Below are positions 1 to 9,913 of a stretch of DNA of 64,000 nt, piece after piece. The stretch comes from a bacterium. Its GTDB lineage: Bacteria; Pseudomonadota; Alphaproteobacteria; Rhizobiales; Aestuariivirgaceae. The translations under genes and the position numbers were made by a program. Location of the stretch: contig JALHQC010000006.1 of assembly GCA_022842165.1 (NCBI GenBank), positions 59,155 to 123,154 on the forward strand, read 5' to 3'. Within the stretch, counting starts at the first letter, position 1. Every line of letters begins with the position of its first letter. Under the pieces are notes generated by a model, which saw only the letters and a program-made list of their open reading frames with translations, searched no databases and was not told the origin of the DNA.

Positions 1-88
1 CGCTGAAATTTGCATTTCAAATGATCTGTTTCCCTCAATTCGGCAACTTATGTCCAAGGCCCAGGCAAATGCTGCAGATTGGGGGCTG

Positions 89-574
89 CTAGCCCTTCCG
101 CGGTATCCCGATCCTGTGCCCCACCTGCGGCGGCACCGGCAAAGCCTTGTGGGCCTCGAACATGCCTTCGATCTTCTCCATCACATCCGGCGGGAAGGAA
201 GCAGATTTCTTTATCCCCATGTCCACATGCATCACGATGATCTCGGTCACGCAGGAGAGCCAGCCCTCGGTGGCGTGATACATCTGCTGCACGTAATGCA
301 CGCGCTTCTGGTCGCAATCCAGCACCTGCGTCGCGATCCGCACCGAATCGCCCGCATGAAGCTCGCGCACATAGGTGTTGTGGCTTTCCAGCGTGAAGAA
401 GGAGGCGTTGCGCTCCTTCACATAGTCCGGCCCCAGCCCCACGGCGGCAAAGGCTTCGTCGCCCGCCCGGTCGAAGAGGACGTTGTAATAGGCCATGTTG
501 AAGTGGCCGTTATAGTCTGTCCACTGGTCTTCCACCTTCTGGATTTGCCCAACGAAGGGTGCCGGATAAGCCAT
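89..574 (-). CDS. Acyl-CoA thioesterase, hot-dog fold (4HBT/YbgC-like)
   Basis: A 161-residue protein with the hot-dog thioesterase active-site motif DYNGHFN at residues 20-26, in which the Asp is the usual catalytic residue of the 4-hydroxybenzoyl-CoA thioesterase family. It probably hydrolyses an acyl-CoA; the substrate cannot be told. I chose the ATG at 574, because family members begin only about 15-20 residues before this motif; the longer frame would run into the divergent gene at 609. The gene is divergent from the FAD-linked oxidase with only 34 bp between start codons, so the promoters must overlap. Family sure, substrate unknown. Confidence 0.85.
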   Translation of the reverse strand: MAYPAPFVGQIQKVEDQWTDYNGHFNMAYYNVLFDRAGDEAFAAVGLGPDYVKERNASFFTLESHNTYVRELHAGDSVRIATQVLDCDQKRVHYVQQMYHATEGWLSCVTEIIVMHVDMGIKKSASFPPDVMEKIEGMFEAHKALPVPPQVGHRIGIPRKG

Positions 575-608
575 CGCAAATTCTCCGAATTCTGCTATTT
601 TCGCTCCC

Positions 609-2000
609 ATGGATAACCCGAGCCTGAAGAACAGCACAACCCATGCCGTGGCCGAGATCCGCGAGGCGCTGGGCGACCGTCTTTCAACCGCCCAGGCCGT
701 GCGCGACCAGCACGGGAAAGACCAGACCTGGAACCCCGGCGCGCCGCCCGATGCCGTGGCCTTCGTCCACAATACGGATGAGGTTCAGAAGGTCGTGGCG
801 ATCTGCGCGAAGTATGGCACGCCCGTCATTCCCTATGGCACCGGCACCTCGCTCGAAGGCCATTTCACAGCACCCTTCGGCGGCGTTTCCATCGATCTCT
901 CGGCGATGAACAATATCCTCGAAGTCAACGCCGCCGATCTCGATGCCAGAGTGCAGGCAGGCGTCACGCGGAAGCAGCTCAACTCGCATTTGCGCGACCA
1001 GGGCCTGTTCTTCCCCGTCGATCCCGGTGCTGATGCCAGCCTCGGCGGCATGGCGGCGACCAGGGCTTCCGGCACCAATGCGGTGCGCTACGGCACGATG
1101 CGGGAAAACGTGCTGAACGTCACCGCCGTGATGGCCAACGGCGAGATCATCCGCACCGGTTCGCGCGCCAAGAAATCTTCCGCGGGCTACGACCTCACGC
1201 GGCTGCTGGTCGGCTCCGAGGGAACGCTCGGCGTCATCACCGAAGTGGCGCTCAAGCTCTACGGCATTCCGGAATCGATCGTCTCCGCCGTCTGCCCTTT
1301 CCCGAGTGTCGAGGCCTGCTGCAACGCCACCATCACGGCGATCCAGATGGGCCTTCCCATCGCCCGCATCGAACTCGTCGATGAAGAGCATGTGAAGGCC
1401 TTCAACGCCTATTCTAAGATCGACTTGCAGGTGAAGCCCACGCTGTTCCTCGAGTTCCACGGCACCACGGCTTCCGCACAGGAACAGGCCGAGACCTTTG
1501 CGGCCATCGCGGAGGATCTGGACGGCGGCCCCTATCGCTGGGCCACCAAGGAAGAGGACCGCCAGAAGCTCTGGCAGGCGCGGCACGATGCCTTCTGGGC
1601 GACGAAATCGCTGGTGCCGGGCAAGGATGCCTTCGCGACGGACGTTTGCGTGCCGATCTCGCGGCTGGCGGAATGCGTCACCGAAACCCAGGCCGATCTT
1701 GCCGCAAACAATCTCTACGGCCCCATCGTCGGCCATGTGGGCGACGGCAATTTTCATGTCGTCATGTTCTGCGACCGCGCCGATCCGGCGGAGGTCAGGC
1801 GCGTGAAGGAGGTCTACGGCCGCATGATCGACCGGGCCATCGCCATGGGCGGCACCTGCACGGGCGAGCATGGCATCGGTTCCGGCAAGGTGGCCTATCT
1901 CGAGAAAGAGCACGGACCCGCGCTCGCCTTCATGCGCGACATCAAGCGCGCGCTGGACCCCAGGAACATCATGAACCCCGGCAAGAACGCCGCCATTTGA
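609..2000 (+). CDS. FAD-linked oxidase (D-lactate/glycolate dehydrogenase type)
   Basis: A 463-residue flavoprotein of the GlcD/Dld family. The FAD-binding PCMH domain is shown by PYGTGTSLEGH (about 75-85) and the GGMAATRASGTNAVRYGT stretch (about 145-165). The C-terminal substrate half carries HVGDGNFH (about 375-383) and TGEHGIGSGK (about 415-425), both typical of D-2-hydroxyacid dehydrogenases that pass electrons to cytochrome c or quinone. D-lactate is the best guess; glycolate or another 2-hydroxyacid is possible, but the GlcE/GlcF partners are not nearby. The AsmA-like gene follows after 31 bp. Confidence 0.88.
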   Translation: MDNPSLKNSTTHAVAEIREALGDRLSTAQAVRDQHGKDQTWNPGAPPDAVAFVHNTDEVQKVVAICAKYGTPVIPYGTGTSLEGHFTAPFGGVSIDLSAMNNILEVNAADLDARVQAGVTRKQLNSHLRDQGLFFPVDPGADASLGGMAATRASGTNAVRYGTMRENVLNVTAVMANGEIIRTGSRAKKSSAGYDLTRLLVGSEGTLGVITEVALKLYGIPESIVSAVCPFPSVEACCNATITAIQMGLPIARIELVDEEHVKAFNAYSKIDLQVKPTLFLEFHGTTASAQEQAETFAAIAEDLDGGPYRWATKEEDRQKLWQARHDAFWATKSLVPGKDAFATDVCVPISRLAECVTETQADLAANNLYGPIVGHVGDGNFHVVMFCDRADPAEVRRVKEVYGRMIDRAIAMGGTCTGEHGIGSGKVAYLEKEHGPALAFMRDIKRALDPRNIMNPGKNAAI

Positions 2001-2031
2001 TTGACGCAATGCGACTCCAACACGAGCCCCC

Positions 2032-5000
2032 ATGAAGGTCTGGAAATCGCCCGTATTCTATTTCGGCATCCTGCTGGTGATCGCCGTCGCCGGCCTCCTT
2101 GCCGCGCCCTTTGTGGTAAACTGGAACAGCTACCGCGCCGATCTCGAGGCCTATGGCAAGAAGCTCACGGGGCGCACGGTGAAGATCGAGGGGCCGATCT
2201 CGGCACGCCTGTTCCCATGGCCGCGCCTTACCGCCGACAATGTGACGATCGCCAATCCGCCGGGCCTCGACACGCCGGAATTCGCGCGCGCCGAGCGTAT
2301 CGTGGTGCGGATGACGCTGGCGGGCCTTGCCAATGGCGGCATTGATGTCGAGGCAATCGAGATCGAGGGTCCCACGGTGCGCTTCCAGCGCCTGGCCACG
2401 GGCGAGGGCAACTGGCTGTTCAAGCCCGCCGCGGACCTCATCGACAGCGACATTCTCTCGCGCGTCAGCCTCGACCAGATCACGCTCAGCGGCGGCACCC
2501 TGCAGTTCACCGACCGGCGGCGCGGCGAAACCGTGACGCTCGACGACTTCAACGCCACCATCTCGTCTCCCGCCGTGCGCGGGCCGTGGCGCATGCGCTC
2601 GGTGTCGCTTCACGACGACAAGGCCTACACGATCTCGCTGGCCACCGGCACCTGGGTTGCCGACGAGCCGTTCCGCTTTGGCGCCACCATAGCGGCAGCC
2701 GATGGTTCGGGTCTTGTCTTCAGCCTCGATGGCACGCAGACCGGCAACAGTCTTGAAGGCGGCGTGCGGATCGAGCCTGCCACCACGGGCGAGGGGAAGT
2801 CGGACGCCGAAGGCGCGGTGCGCCCGCTGGTCTTCACCTCGAAGGTCAAGGCCACCTTCGATGCCGTCGACTTCGACGATATCGCAATCGCCCCCAGCGA
2901 TCCGCGGCAGGGCGGCGCCATCACCACGGGATCGGCCCGCCTCACCCTCGGGCGGCACATCGATGCGCGCGTCGATCTCAGGTCCTCGACGCTCGATCTC
3001 GACGAACTCGCAGGTGCCGAATCGCGCAACCTGCTGCGGCAGGCAGGCAGCCTCGCGCTGGCCGACAGCTTCCTGAAACTGCTGCCCGCCGACATGAGCC
3101 TCGCGGGGTCGATGAAGGTCACAGCCCTCAAGACCGGGGGCGAAACGCTCGACAATTTCGCGCTCTCCCTCGAGGCGGATCGCAATGCCCTGCGGATCGG
3201 CGAATTGTCGACTGGCCTGCCCGGGCGTTCGCAGGTTTTGTTCAAGGGCGTCTACTTCCCCGGCGATGCCGCCGAACTGGCGGGCGATCTGGCGCTCGAA
3301 TCGAACGATCTCCGGGCGCTCGCCATGTGGGGCTGGCACGAGGGCAGCGACAGTCTCGCCAGCCTGTGGACCGGCAGCCGGGGCCGCTTCAAGATGCAGA
3401 CCGATCTCAGCATCACCGCCTCGCGCTTCCGGCTCTCCAAGGCGCAGTACGAACTCGACGGCGAGCGCGGCAATGCCGAACTTTCCGTCACCTCCGCCGG
3501 GCGCGGCGCCATCGATCTCCGCATCGACGGCAACCGCATCGATATCGACAGTTTCGTGCCGCAGGGCGTGTCAGCGCTGTCTTCCGGGGCAGACAAGGGT
3601 GTCACCGGTCTCGCCGCCGCGCTGTTGCCGGATGGCGATGTGCCGGATCTGCGGCTGACGCTGCAGGCGGCCCAACTCCTGCTCAATGGCGTCACCGCGT
3701 CTGACGTCGCCATCGATCTGGCGTCGGGGTCCAACGGGCTCGATCTCCGCACCCTGTCGATCGGTGCGGTTGGCGGTGCGCGGCTCGAGGCCAACGGCCT
3801 CATTCTCGATGCGGGGCAGGGAGCGGATGGTTCGATCGGCCTCGACATCACGGCGGAGGATCCGCGCGAACTGCTGCGGCTGCTCGGCATGGTGCGGGGG
3901 AAGGATGATCCCTCCTGGGCCAGAAATCTTGGTCCCACGGCGCTGCGCGGAGACTTGAGCGTCAAGCCCTCGGCGGAAGGCTCCAACGTTTCGTTCGGCC
4001 TCAATGGCACGGCAGGCGAACTGACGCTCGCCGCCAATGGAACGGTAAGCGCAAAGATGGATATCGGCATCGAGGCCTCGGTTGCCGCCACGCAGTCGGC
4101 CCGGCTGATGGCGCTGCTGGGGCTCGAACCGGCGGCTGAGGATAGCGTGCCGGGGCGGATCGAGATCAAGGCCGCTGGCACGCCGAAGGATGGCTTCATG
4201 GCCAATGCCTCGCTCCAGGCCTATGGCGCGCGGTTCGACTATCAGGGCAGCGCCAATCCGCTGGCCCAGGGCCTCGGGCTCGATGGCAAGCTCACGGCAC
4301 GCTCCACCAGCCTGCGCGATCTTGGCCTGGCGACCGGCCTGCCGCTGGCAACGGCGCCCGATGGCGTGATGTCGCTCGACGCCGGGATTGCCAGCGATGG
4401 CGCAACATGGAAGCTCACCGGCCTTTCGGGCCGCTTCGGAGACAACCGGATCGAGGGCAGCGCCGAGGTCGATGCTGCGCGGAAGCTCTCGGCGCAGATC
4501 ACGTTTGGCCGCATCGCGCTCATCGATGTCCTCGCAACCGCATTCCTCAACTGGACGGGTGCGGCCCCCGATATCGAGACAGCCTTCGCGCCGGGCTTTC
4601 CCTTCGGGTTGACGGGCGAAGTCTGGCTCAGGCCGGAGACCCTGCAGGTTCACCAGCATTTCGAGGCGAAGGGTGCGGAGATCGGCGTCATCGCCGCGCC
4701 GGGCGAGATCACGCTGGCGATGTTCGCGAAAGATGACACGGGCCGCGACGCCGCCGTGGAGATCAGTTCGCGCGGCAGCGATTCGAGCCGCAAGCTCGAA
4801 GGCCGCGTCAAGATCCCGGTCGATCTTGCCCGGCAGCTTTCCCTGGTCAATGGGTCGCCCATTGCCAGCGGCCTCGGCATGATCGAGGTGAAGTTCCAGT
4901 CGGAGGGCCGCAGCCCCGGCGGCGCGCTGGCTGCGCTGCAGGGCAGTGGCTCGTTCGATTTTGAGGATTTCCGCCTTCTCGGCATCACGCCATCGGCCTT

Positions 5001-5793
5001 CAATGCGACACTGGCGGACGCGAAGGACGCGGCCGGCATTACGGCTGCCTTCGATGCCCTGCGCGCGGGCGACGGCTTGCCCTTCGGCAAAGTCAGCGGC
5101 ACGGTGACGATCACCAATGGCGAGGTCGGCTTCCTGCCTTTCGGCATCAAGTCGGCGGAGGCGGATGTGATGGTAAAACCCCTGGCCGAACTCGCGCTTG
5201 GCGAAATCGACGCCGCGATTACCCTGTCGCTGAAGGGCCGGGCCGATCTTCCGGCCATGAGCCTCAGCTATGCGGGGCCGCCCGCCGCACTGGCACGCAA
5301 TGAGGATAATTCCGAACTGGCAACGAAACTCGGCGTCACCATCATGCAGCAGGGGATCGACGAACTCGAACGCCTGCAGCAGGAGCAGAAGCGCCTGGCC
5401 GCCGAAGAAGAAAGGCAGCGCGTCATCGACGAAGAGCGGCTGGCCGCCTATTACGCCCAGCGCGACGAACTGATCCTCAGGAAGCGCGAGATCAAGGTCC
5501 ATTCCGAGATGCGCGCACTTGAGGCCGAGCGCCTGCGCCAGCAGATCGAGGCTGAACGCGCCGCCAATGCCGATATCAGCAAGTCCGAACTGCGCCAGCG
5601 GCTGCGCGAAGTCCGTACCCATCGCCGCCTCGCGCGGTTGACGGCCGCGCCGCAGCCAAAGCCCAAGCCCGTGCAGCCGGCCAGCGTCAGGACGCCGCCG
5701 AAGCCAGCGCCTTCCGGCCCGGTCATTCTCGTTCAGCCAAAGGGCGCTCCGGTGGTGATCTCGGCCGAGCCGGACGCGCCGCCCTCGCAATAG
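2032..5793 (+). CDS. AsmA family protein, 1253 aa
   Basis: A very long envelope protein. One N-terminal membrane anchor (about residues 6-27) is followed by an AsmA N-terminal domain and about 1,000 residues rich in short alternating beta segments, as in the bridge-like AsmA/TamB/YhdP group proposed to move phospholipids between inner and outer membranes. From about residue 1105 to 1200 the sequence turns into a charged Glu/Arg/Gln-rich coiled coil, then a Pro/Lys-rich tail. That C-terminal extension is not part of the AsmA core and may anchor a partner. Family assignment is good; the lipid-transport role is known from homologues, not seen here. Confidence 0.85.
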   Translation: MKVWKSPVFYFGILLVIAVAGLLAAPFVVNWNSYRADLEAYGKKLTGRTVKIEGPISARLFPWPRLTADNVTIANPPGLDTPEFARAERIVVRMTLAGLANGGIDVEAIEIEGPTVRFQRLATGEGNWLFKPAADLIDSDILSRVSLDQITLSGGTLQFTDRRRGETVTLDDFNATISSPAVRGPWRMRSVSLHDDKAYTISLATGTWVADEPFRFGATIAAADGSGLVFSLDGTQTGNSLEGGVRIEPATTGEGKSDAEGAVRPLVFTSKVKATFDAVDFDDIAIAPSDPRQGGAITTGSARLTLGRHIDARVDLRSSTLDLDELAGAESRNLLRQAGSLALADSFLKLLPADMSLAGSMKVTALKTGGETLDNFALSLEADRNALRIGELSTGLPGRSQVLFKGVYFPGDAAELAGDLALESNDLRALAMWGWHEGSDSLASLWTGSRGRFKMQTDLSITASRFRLSKAQYELDGERGNAELSVTSAGRGAIDLRIDGNRIDIDSFVPQGVSALSSGADKGVTGLAAALLPDGDVPDLRLTLQAAQLLLNGVTASDVAIDLASGSNGLDLRTLSIGAVGGARLEANGLILDAGQGADGSIGLDITAEDPRELLRLLGMVRGKDDPSWARNLGPTALRGDLSVKPSAEGSNVSFGLNGTAGELTLAANGTVSAKMDIGIEASVAATQSARLMALLGLEPAAEDSVPGRIEIKAAGTPKDGFMANASLQAYGARFDYQGSANPLAQGLGLDGKLTARSTSLRDLGLATGLPLATAPDGVMSLDAGIASDGATWKLTGLSGRFGDNRIEGSAEVDAARKLSAQITFGRIALIDVLATAFLNWTGAAPDIETAFAPGFPFGLTGEVWLRPETLQVHQHFEAKGAEIGVIAAPGEITLAMFAKDDTGRDAAVEISSRGSDSSRKLEGRVKIPVDLARQLSLVNGSPIASGLGMIEVKFQSEGRSPGGALAALQGSGSFDFEDFRLLGITPSAFNATLADAKDAAGITAAFDALRAGDGLPFGKVSGTVTITNGEVGFLPFGIKSAEADVMVKPLAELALGEIDAAITLSLKGRADLPAMSLSYAGPPAALARNEDNSELATKLGVTIMQQGIDELERLQQEQKRLAAEEERQRVIDEERLAAYYAQRDELILRKREIKVHSEMRALEAERLRQQIEAERAANADISKSELRQRLREVRTHRRLARLTAAPQPKPKPVQPASVRTPPKPAPSGPVILVQPKGAPVVISAEPDAPPSQ

Positions 5794-5796
5794 GTT

Positions 5797-6012
5797 TCAA
5801 GCGCCGGAGCGTCCCAGATTCAGCAGCCAGACGCGGATGGCGCTGGACAGGTTGCGCGGACCCCGCGACTGGTCGATCTCGGAAACCAATGCGGCAATCG
5901 ACACGCCGCGCCGGGCGGCTTCCTGCTGCAGGGCCGTCCAGAATTCCGGCTCGAGCGAGAGAGACGTGCGATGCCCGGCGATGGTGAGCGAGCGCTTGAG
6001 GTCCTTCGCCAT
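5797..6012 (-). CDS. Ribbon-helix-helix domain protein, 71 aa
   Basis: A 71-residue protein with a ribbon-helix-helix core: the beta-strand segment RTSLSLEPEFW (about 15-25) is followed by two helices. This type is common in Rhizobiales next to DUF4169 and fumC. Its ATG overlaps the TGA of the DUF4169 gene (ATGA), so it is the third gene of a translationally coupled fumC-DUF4169-RHH operon. It may bind DNA, but the target is unknown and RHH proteins can also be antitoxins; no toxin is adjacent. Confidence 0.8.
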   Translation of the reverse strand: MAKDLKRSLTIAGHRTSLSLEPEFWTALQQEAARRGVSIAALVSEIDQSRGPRNLSSAIRVWLLNLGRSGA

Positions 6013-6188
6013 CAGTCGTCGCGCTTGTGGGCGTCGAGGTCCTTAGCCGCCTTCGCCTTCTCGGCATACGTCAGCTGCTTCTCGGCCTTGGCTCGCCCGA
6101 ACTTCGCGCGGTTCTCCGTGGCCTTTTCGTCCTTCTCGGCGCGCGCCTTTTGCTTGCGGCGAAGCTTGAGGCTGACAATCTCGCCCAT
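6012..6188 (-). CDS. DUF4169 family protein, 58 aa
   Basis: A short, highly charged ORF (Lys/Arg/Glu/Ala-rich) that begins [16 protein letters not shown] and ends HKRDD. The pattern matches DUF4169, a small alphaproteobacterial family usually found between fumC and a ribbon-helix-helix gene. Its ATG overlaps the fumC stop (TGATG) and its stop overlaps the next ATG, so translation is probably coupled on both sides. Function unknown; the composition suggests a nucleic-acid or ribosome contact, which is only inference. Confidence 0.8.
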   Translation of the reverse strand: MGEIVSLKLRRKQKARAEKDEKATENRAKFGRAKAEKQLTYAEKAKAAKDLDAHKRDD

Positions 6189-7576
6189 CACTTCGGCCCG
6201 ATCATGTCCTCGGGCCGCACGATGCGGTCGAAGTCTTCTGCATCGATCCCGTCCTTCACTGCTTCCTCGCGGAGCGTCGTGCCATTCTTGTGTGCGGTCT
6301 TGGCGATCTTCGCCGCACGGTCATAGCCATATTTCGGGGCGAGCGCGGTGACGAGCATCAGCGAGCGCCCCAGCGCTTGCGCGATATTGTCCTCGCGCGC
6401 CTCGATGCCGACGACGCAATTGTCGGTGAAGCTCACTGCGGCATCGGCCATGAGCCGCACCGACTGGAGGAAGTTGTAGGCCATCACCGGGTTGAAGACG
6501 TTCAGTTCGAAGTGGCCCTGGCTTCCGGCGAAGGTCAGCGCCGCGTGGTTGCCGAAGATCTGTACACAGACCATCGTCAGCGCTTCGCATTGTGTGGGGT
6601 TGACCTTGCCCGGCATGATCGATGAGCCCGGCTCGTTTTCGGGCAGCGACAGTTCGCCAAGGCCCGAACGCGGGCCTGAGCCCAGGAAGCGGATGTCGTT
6701 GGCGACCTTGAACAGTGAGGCCGCCACCGTGTTGATGGCGCCATGGCTCATCACCATCGCGTCATGCGCGGCCAGCGCCTCGAACTTGTTGGGAGCGGAG
6801 GTGAATTCCATGCCGGTAATGGCGGCAATGCGTTCCGCCACCTTCTCCGCAAAGCCCACGGGCGCATTGAGGCCGGTTCCCACCGCCGTTCCCCCTTGCG
6901 CCAGTTCCATCAGCATCGGCATCGTCTGCTCGATGCGCTTGATGCCGTTCTCGACCTGTTTCGCATAGCCGGAAAACTCCTGGCCCAGCGTCAGCGGTGT
7001 CGCATCCTGCGTGTGCGTACGGCCGATCTTGATGATGTTGGCCCAGAGCTTCGCCTTGTCGTCCAGCGCCTTGTGCAGGTGGCGGAGCGCGGGCAGCAGG
7101 TCATGATGGATCTGCTCGGCGCAGGCGATGTGCATGGCCGTGGGGTAGGTGTCGTTGGACGACTGGCTCATGTTCACATGGTCGTTAGGATGCACGGGCT
7201 TCTTGGTGCCCATCACGCCGCCCATCATCTCGATCGCCCGGTTCGAGATCACCTCGTTGGCATTCATGTTGGATTGCGTGCCGGAACCCGTCTGCCAGAC
7301 GACCAGCGGAAAATGCGCGTCGAGCTTTCCCTCGATCACTTCCTGCGCGGCCTTGACGACCGTTTCGCCCACCGTCTTGTCCAGCCGGCCCAGCGCCATG
7401 TTGGCTTCCGCCGCCGCGCGCTTCACAATGCCCAAGGCCCGCACCACGGGCTGCGGCTGCTTCTCCCAGCCGATCTTGAAGTTCCCGATCGAGCGCTGCG
7501 CCTGCGCGCCCCAGTATTTCGTGGCATCGACTTCGATCGGGCCAAAGGTATCGGTCTCGGTGCGGGTCTTGGTCAT
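6188..7576 (-). CDS. fumC: Fumarate hydratase class II
   Basis: A 462-residue class II (iron-independent) fumarase that converts fumarate and malate in the TCA cycle. The start region [20 protein letters not shown] and the family signature [11 protein letters not shown] (about residues 316-326) are clear, and length is normal. I use the ATG of [12 protein letters not shown]; an ATG 36 nt upstream (MDPSNCNRK) is possible. It is the first gene of the fumC-DUF4169-RHH operon, overlapping the next gene by one base. The MFS gene lies 77 bp upstream on the same strand. Confidence 0.97.
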   Translation of the reverse strand: MTKTRTETDTFGPIEVDATKYWGAQAQRSIGNFKIGWEKQPQPVVRALGIVKRAAAEANMALGRLDKTVGETVVKAAQEVIEGKLDAHFPLVVWQTGSGTQSNMNANEVISNRAIEMMGGVMGTKKPVHPNDHVNMSQSSNDTYPTAMHIACAEQIHHDLLPALRHLHKALDDKAKLWANIIKIGRTHTQDATPLTLGQEFSGYAKQVENGIKRIEQTMPMLMELAQGGTAVGTGLNAPVGFAEKVAERIAAITGMEFTSAPNKFEALAAHDAMVMSHGAINTVAASLFKVANDIRFLGSGPRSGLGELSLPENEPGSSIMPGKVNPTQCEALTMVCVQIFGNHAALTFAGSQGHFELNVFNPVMAYNFLQSVRLMADAAVSFTDNCVVGIEAREDNIAQALGRSLMLVTALAPKYGYDRAAKIAKTAHKNGTTLREEAVKDGIDAEDFDRIVRPEDMIGPK

Positions 7577-7653
7577 GGGCTCAGGCTTCCGGTTGCAATT
7601 CGAGGGGTCCATAGCATCAAGCGGCTTTGCCTGCCAACCAGACGGACGTCGTA

Positions 7654-8826
7654 TCAGCGCGGGTGCAGCCTTGCGAGCCAGATCATGGCGAGGGCGGAAA
7701 CCAGCGCCGCGCCGCCTGCAATCATCAGCGCCGTCTGCGGCGCGGTCACTGTCAGCAGCAATGCGAAGAGCAGCGGCGCCGCGGCGTTGAGCACCAGATT
7801 GGGCGCGGCGATGATGCCCAGCACCTCGCCATAGCCCTTGCGCCCGAACAGCACGAGCGGCACCGCGCCCTTGGCAATCGTCACCAGCCCGTTCGAAGCG
7901 CCGTAGAGCACGGCGAAGACCAGTGCGGCCGCCGCCGTGAATCCGCCCGCCGCGAAGATGGCCAGCGCCACCGGCAGCAATCCGAAGGCGATGAGGCCCA
8001 GATGCACGGCCTTCAGCCTCTTCCCCAGCATGATCTCGCCGATGCGGCTCGCGACCTGCGCCGGTCCAATCAGTGCCGCCATGGTGACGGCTTCCGCACC
8101 GGCAAAGCCCAGGCCTTCGAACAGCGGCACGACATGGGCGGAGATGGACGAGAACACCAGCCCGTTGAAGGCGACGATCGCCGCGAACAGCGCCATGGCT
8201 TTCCTGCGTGCCGTGCCTTCCAGCGGCATATAAGTGTCGTCCTCCACCTTCGCGGCCTGCGCTTCGCCCCTGGCGCCATGGAGCACAGCGGCATGGATCG
8301 GAAGGCACACGGCGAGATGGAGTGCGGCATAGATGAGCAGGGCAGTGGTCCAGCCCCAGTTCTCCGACAGCACATGGCTGAGCGGCCAGAACACGGTCGA
8401 GGCCAGGCCGCCGAACAGCGTCAGATATGAAATCGCCCGCCGCGCACCCGCACCGGTGATCTGGGCGAGGCTTGCGAAGGCTGCATCATAGGTCGAAAGC
8501 CGCATGGCGACGCCCAGCACCAGCCAGCCCGCCACATAGGTGACGGGATGCGGAAATGCACCGATGATCGCCAGTCCGAGCGCCGAGAGCAGCGACCCCG
8601 CCATCATCAGCTTCCGCCCGCCGCGCCTGTCGATGAAGCGCCCCGCCCATGGCGAGATCAGCCCGCTCACCAAAAGTGCTGCAGAGAAGGCTCCGAAGAT
8701 CAGCGCCTTCGGCCAGCCGGTGGATGTGGCGATGTCCTGAGAGAGCGCACCCAGCGCATAATAGGTGGTGCCCCAGCCGATGATCTGGGTGATGCCGAGG
8801 CCGGTGATGATGAGCCAGAGGGGCAA
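7654..8826 (-). CDS. MFS transporter
   Basis: A 390-residue integral membrane protein with about 12 hydrophobic segments. The loop between the second and third segments (about residues 60-72) reads [14 protein letters not shown], the usual MFS motif A (GxxxDRxGRR). The N-terminal TM1 motif resembles carboxylate or drug exporters, but the substrate cannot be inferred. It stands 77 bp before fumC on the same strand; the upstream side (8827-8965) holds two perfect palindromes, which may separate it from the PHP gene. Confidence 0.85.
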   Translation of the reverse strand: MPLWLIITGLGITQIIGWGTTYYALGALSQDIATSTGWPKALIFGAFSAALLVSGLISPWAGRFIDRRGGRKLMMAGSLLSALGLAIIGAFPHPVTYVAGWLVLGVAMRLSTYDAAFASLAQITGAGARRAISYLTLFGGLASTVFWPLSHVLSENWGWTTALLIYAALHLAVCLPIHAAVLHGARGEAQAAKVEDDTYMPLEGTARRKAMALFAAIVAFNGLVFSSISAHVVPLFEGLGFAGAEAVTMAALIGPAQVASRIGEIMLGKRLKAVHLGLIAFGLLPVALAIFAAGGFTAAAALVFAVLYGASNGLVTIAKGAVPLVLFGRKGYGEVLGIIAAPNLVLNAAAPLLFALLLTVTAPQTALMIAGGAALVSALAMIWLARLHPR

Positions 8827-8863
8827 CTATGAAGCCGACTTCACAGCGCGTCTTTTCGCCGTC

Positions 8864-8929
8864 ATGGCCGGGCGCGTCCCGGCCATCTGGAAGAGACTGG
8901 CGAAAGATGCCCGGGACGAACCCGGGCAT
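8864..8929. repeat. Pair of REP-like palindromes
   Basis: Two perfect hairpins lie 20 bp apart in the gap between two genes: ATGGCCGGG-CGCGT-CCCGGCCAT (8864-8886) and ATGCCCGGG-ACGAA-CCCGGGCAT (8907-8929). Both have 9-bp arms and 5-nt loops, the same architecture as the other palindromes in this window. They may end transcription or protect mRNA ends. Confidence 0.75.
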
Positions 8930-8965
8930 GACGAGAATGGGAATGCGCTTGCGTGGCCATAGACC

Positions 8966-9898
8966 TCACCTCACCTCATCCCACCAGATCGGATTGCTCC
9001 ACGCCTTCTTGCCGTCATTGTCGATGACGACGACGCGGAACCACGGGCTCTGCTTCTTCAGCAGCCAGCCTTTTTCAAGCTTCGCGAGATCGAAGCTCGC
9101 ATCGGTGATGGCGCGACCGTTCCGGACCATGGTGCGCGAGTTCCCGCACAGCACCGTGATCGTGTCGACGGGCGAACACGAGATCGCGATCTCCTTGCCT
9201 TGCATTTCGATCCCGTAAATCTGCGGACCCTGGCTCGAGTAATATTCGCCGCTCTTCATCGCCGCCAGCAGCGTATCGGGGTCGAGGCTCTCCGCCTTCA
9301 CATGCACCCAGCCGCCAAAATGATCGGGCGTCTTGAAATGCGCGTCATCGGTCGCGAAGGCAGATAGCCGCTTTCCCTCGCTCAGCAACTGGTCGAGCAG
9401 GTACCAGCCGTCGCCGCGGTCGTTCTCGATGGCGCAGCCGTGATTGTAGATTTCGACCGCATGGGCGCAAGCGATGGCGCGGCCATCCTCGATCGTCAAT
9501 TGCGACCAGGCGGGATGCGCGATGCCGATGAAAGCGCCGGCCTCCTTCGCGCGCTCCGCCACGTGCGCGCCCGTCTCGCCGTCAACATTCTTGGGAAAAT
9601 CCAGCGGCAGGCCGGCCGCCACGATGTGCCAGAGTTCGCCCACGGCGGTTTCCGGCGCATGCAGTTCAGCGCCGATCAGCGTCGTGAAACTGTTGGAGCG
9701 GAAGCTCCGCGTGTCGGCGATCGGCCAGTCGAAATTGCCGATGAAGTGTTCCGACAACTGCATGAAGTCGTAGCCCGCGTTCTTGTAGGCTTCGACGACC
9801 TGAGCTGGCGCCAGCGCGCCATCGGAGAGATTTGAATGCGTGTGGAGATTGCCGCGCCAGAAGCGGCCGGGCGTCGAGAAGGGCGCAAGGAGGGCCAT
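8966..9898 (-). CDS. PHP-domain phosphoesterase
   Basis: A 310-residue protein with the PHP metal-site signature GNLHTHSNLSDG (about residues 16-27), then GYDFMQLSEHF and a later ATDDAH, which supply the other metal ligands. PHP proteins hydrolyse phosphoesters such as histidinol phosphate, nucleotides or 3'-5' oligonucleotides. The C-terminal third has an added beta-rich region, as in PHP proteins of unknown substrate. It is 15 bp downstream of kup and likely in the same transcript. Confidence 0.8.
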   Translation of the reverse strand: MALLAPFSTPGRFWRGNLHTHSNLSDGALAPAQVVEAYKNAGYDFMQLSEHFIGNFDWPIADTRSFRSNSFTTLIGAELHAPETAVGELWHIVAAGLPLDFPKNVDGETGAHVAERAKEAGAFIGIAHPAWSQLTIEDGRAIACAHAVEIYNHGCAIENDRGDGWYLLDQLLSEGKRLSAFATDDAHFKTPDHFGGWVHVKAESLDPDTLLAAMKSGEYYSSQGPQIYGIEMQGKEIAISCSPVDTITVLCGNSRTMVRNGRAITDASFDLAKLEKGWLLKKQSPWFRVVVIDNDGKKAWSNPIWWDEVR

Positions 9899-9913
9899 CG
9901 TTCTTCCTGTTCG

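Noticed and set aside
1..88. Small inverted repeat ATTTG-CATTT-CAAAT at 8-22
   Set aside because: Too short and AT-rich to judge; no gene context at the window edge.
684..2033. Long minus-strand frame opposite the FAD-linked oxidase
   Set aside because: Typical mirror frame of a GC-rich gene; the plus strand carries all family motifs.
3571..5790. 739-codon minus-strand frame opposite the AsmA gene
   Set aside because: Antisense shadow with Arg-rich, low-information sequence; no start site.
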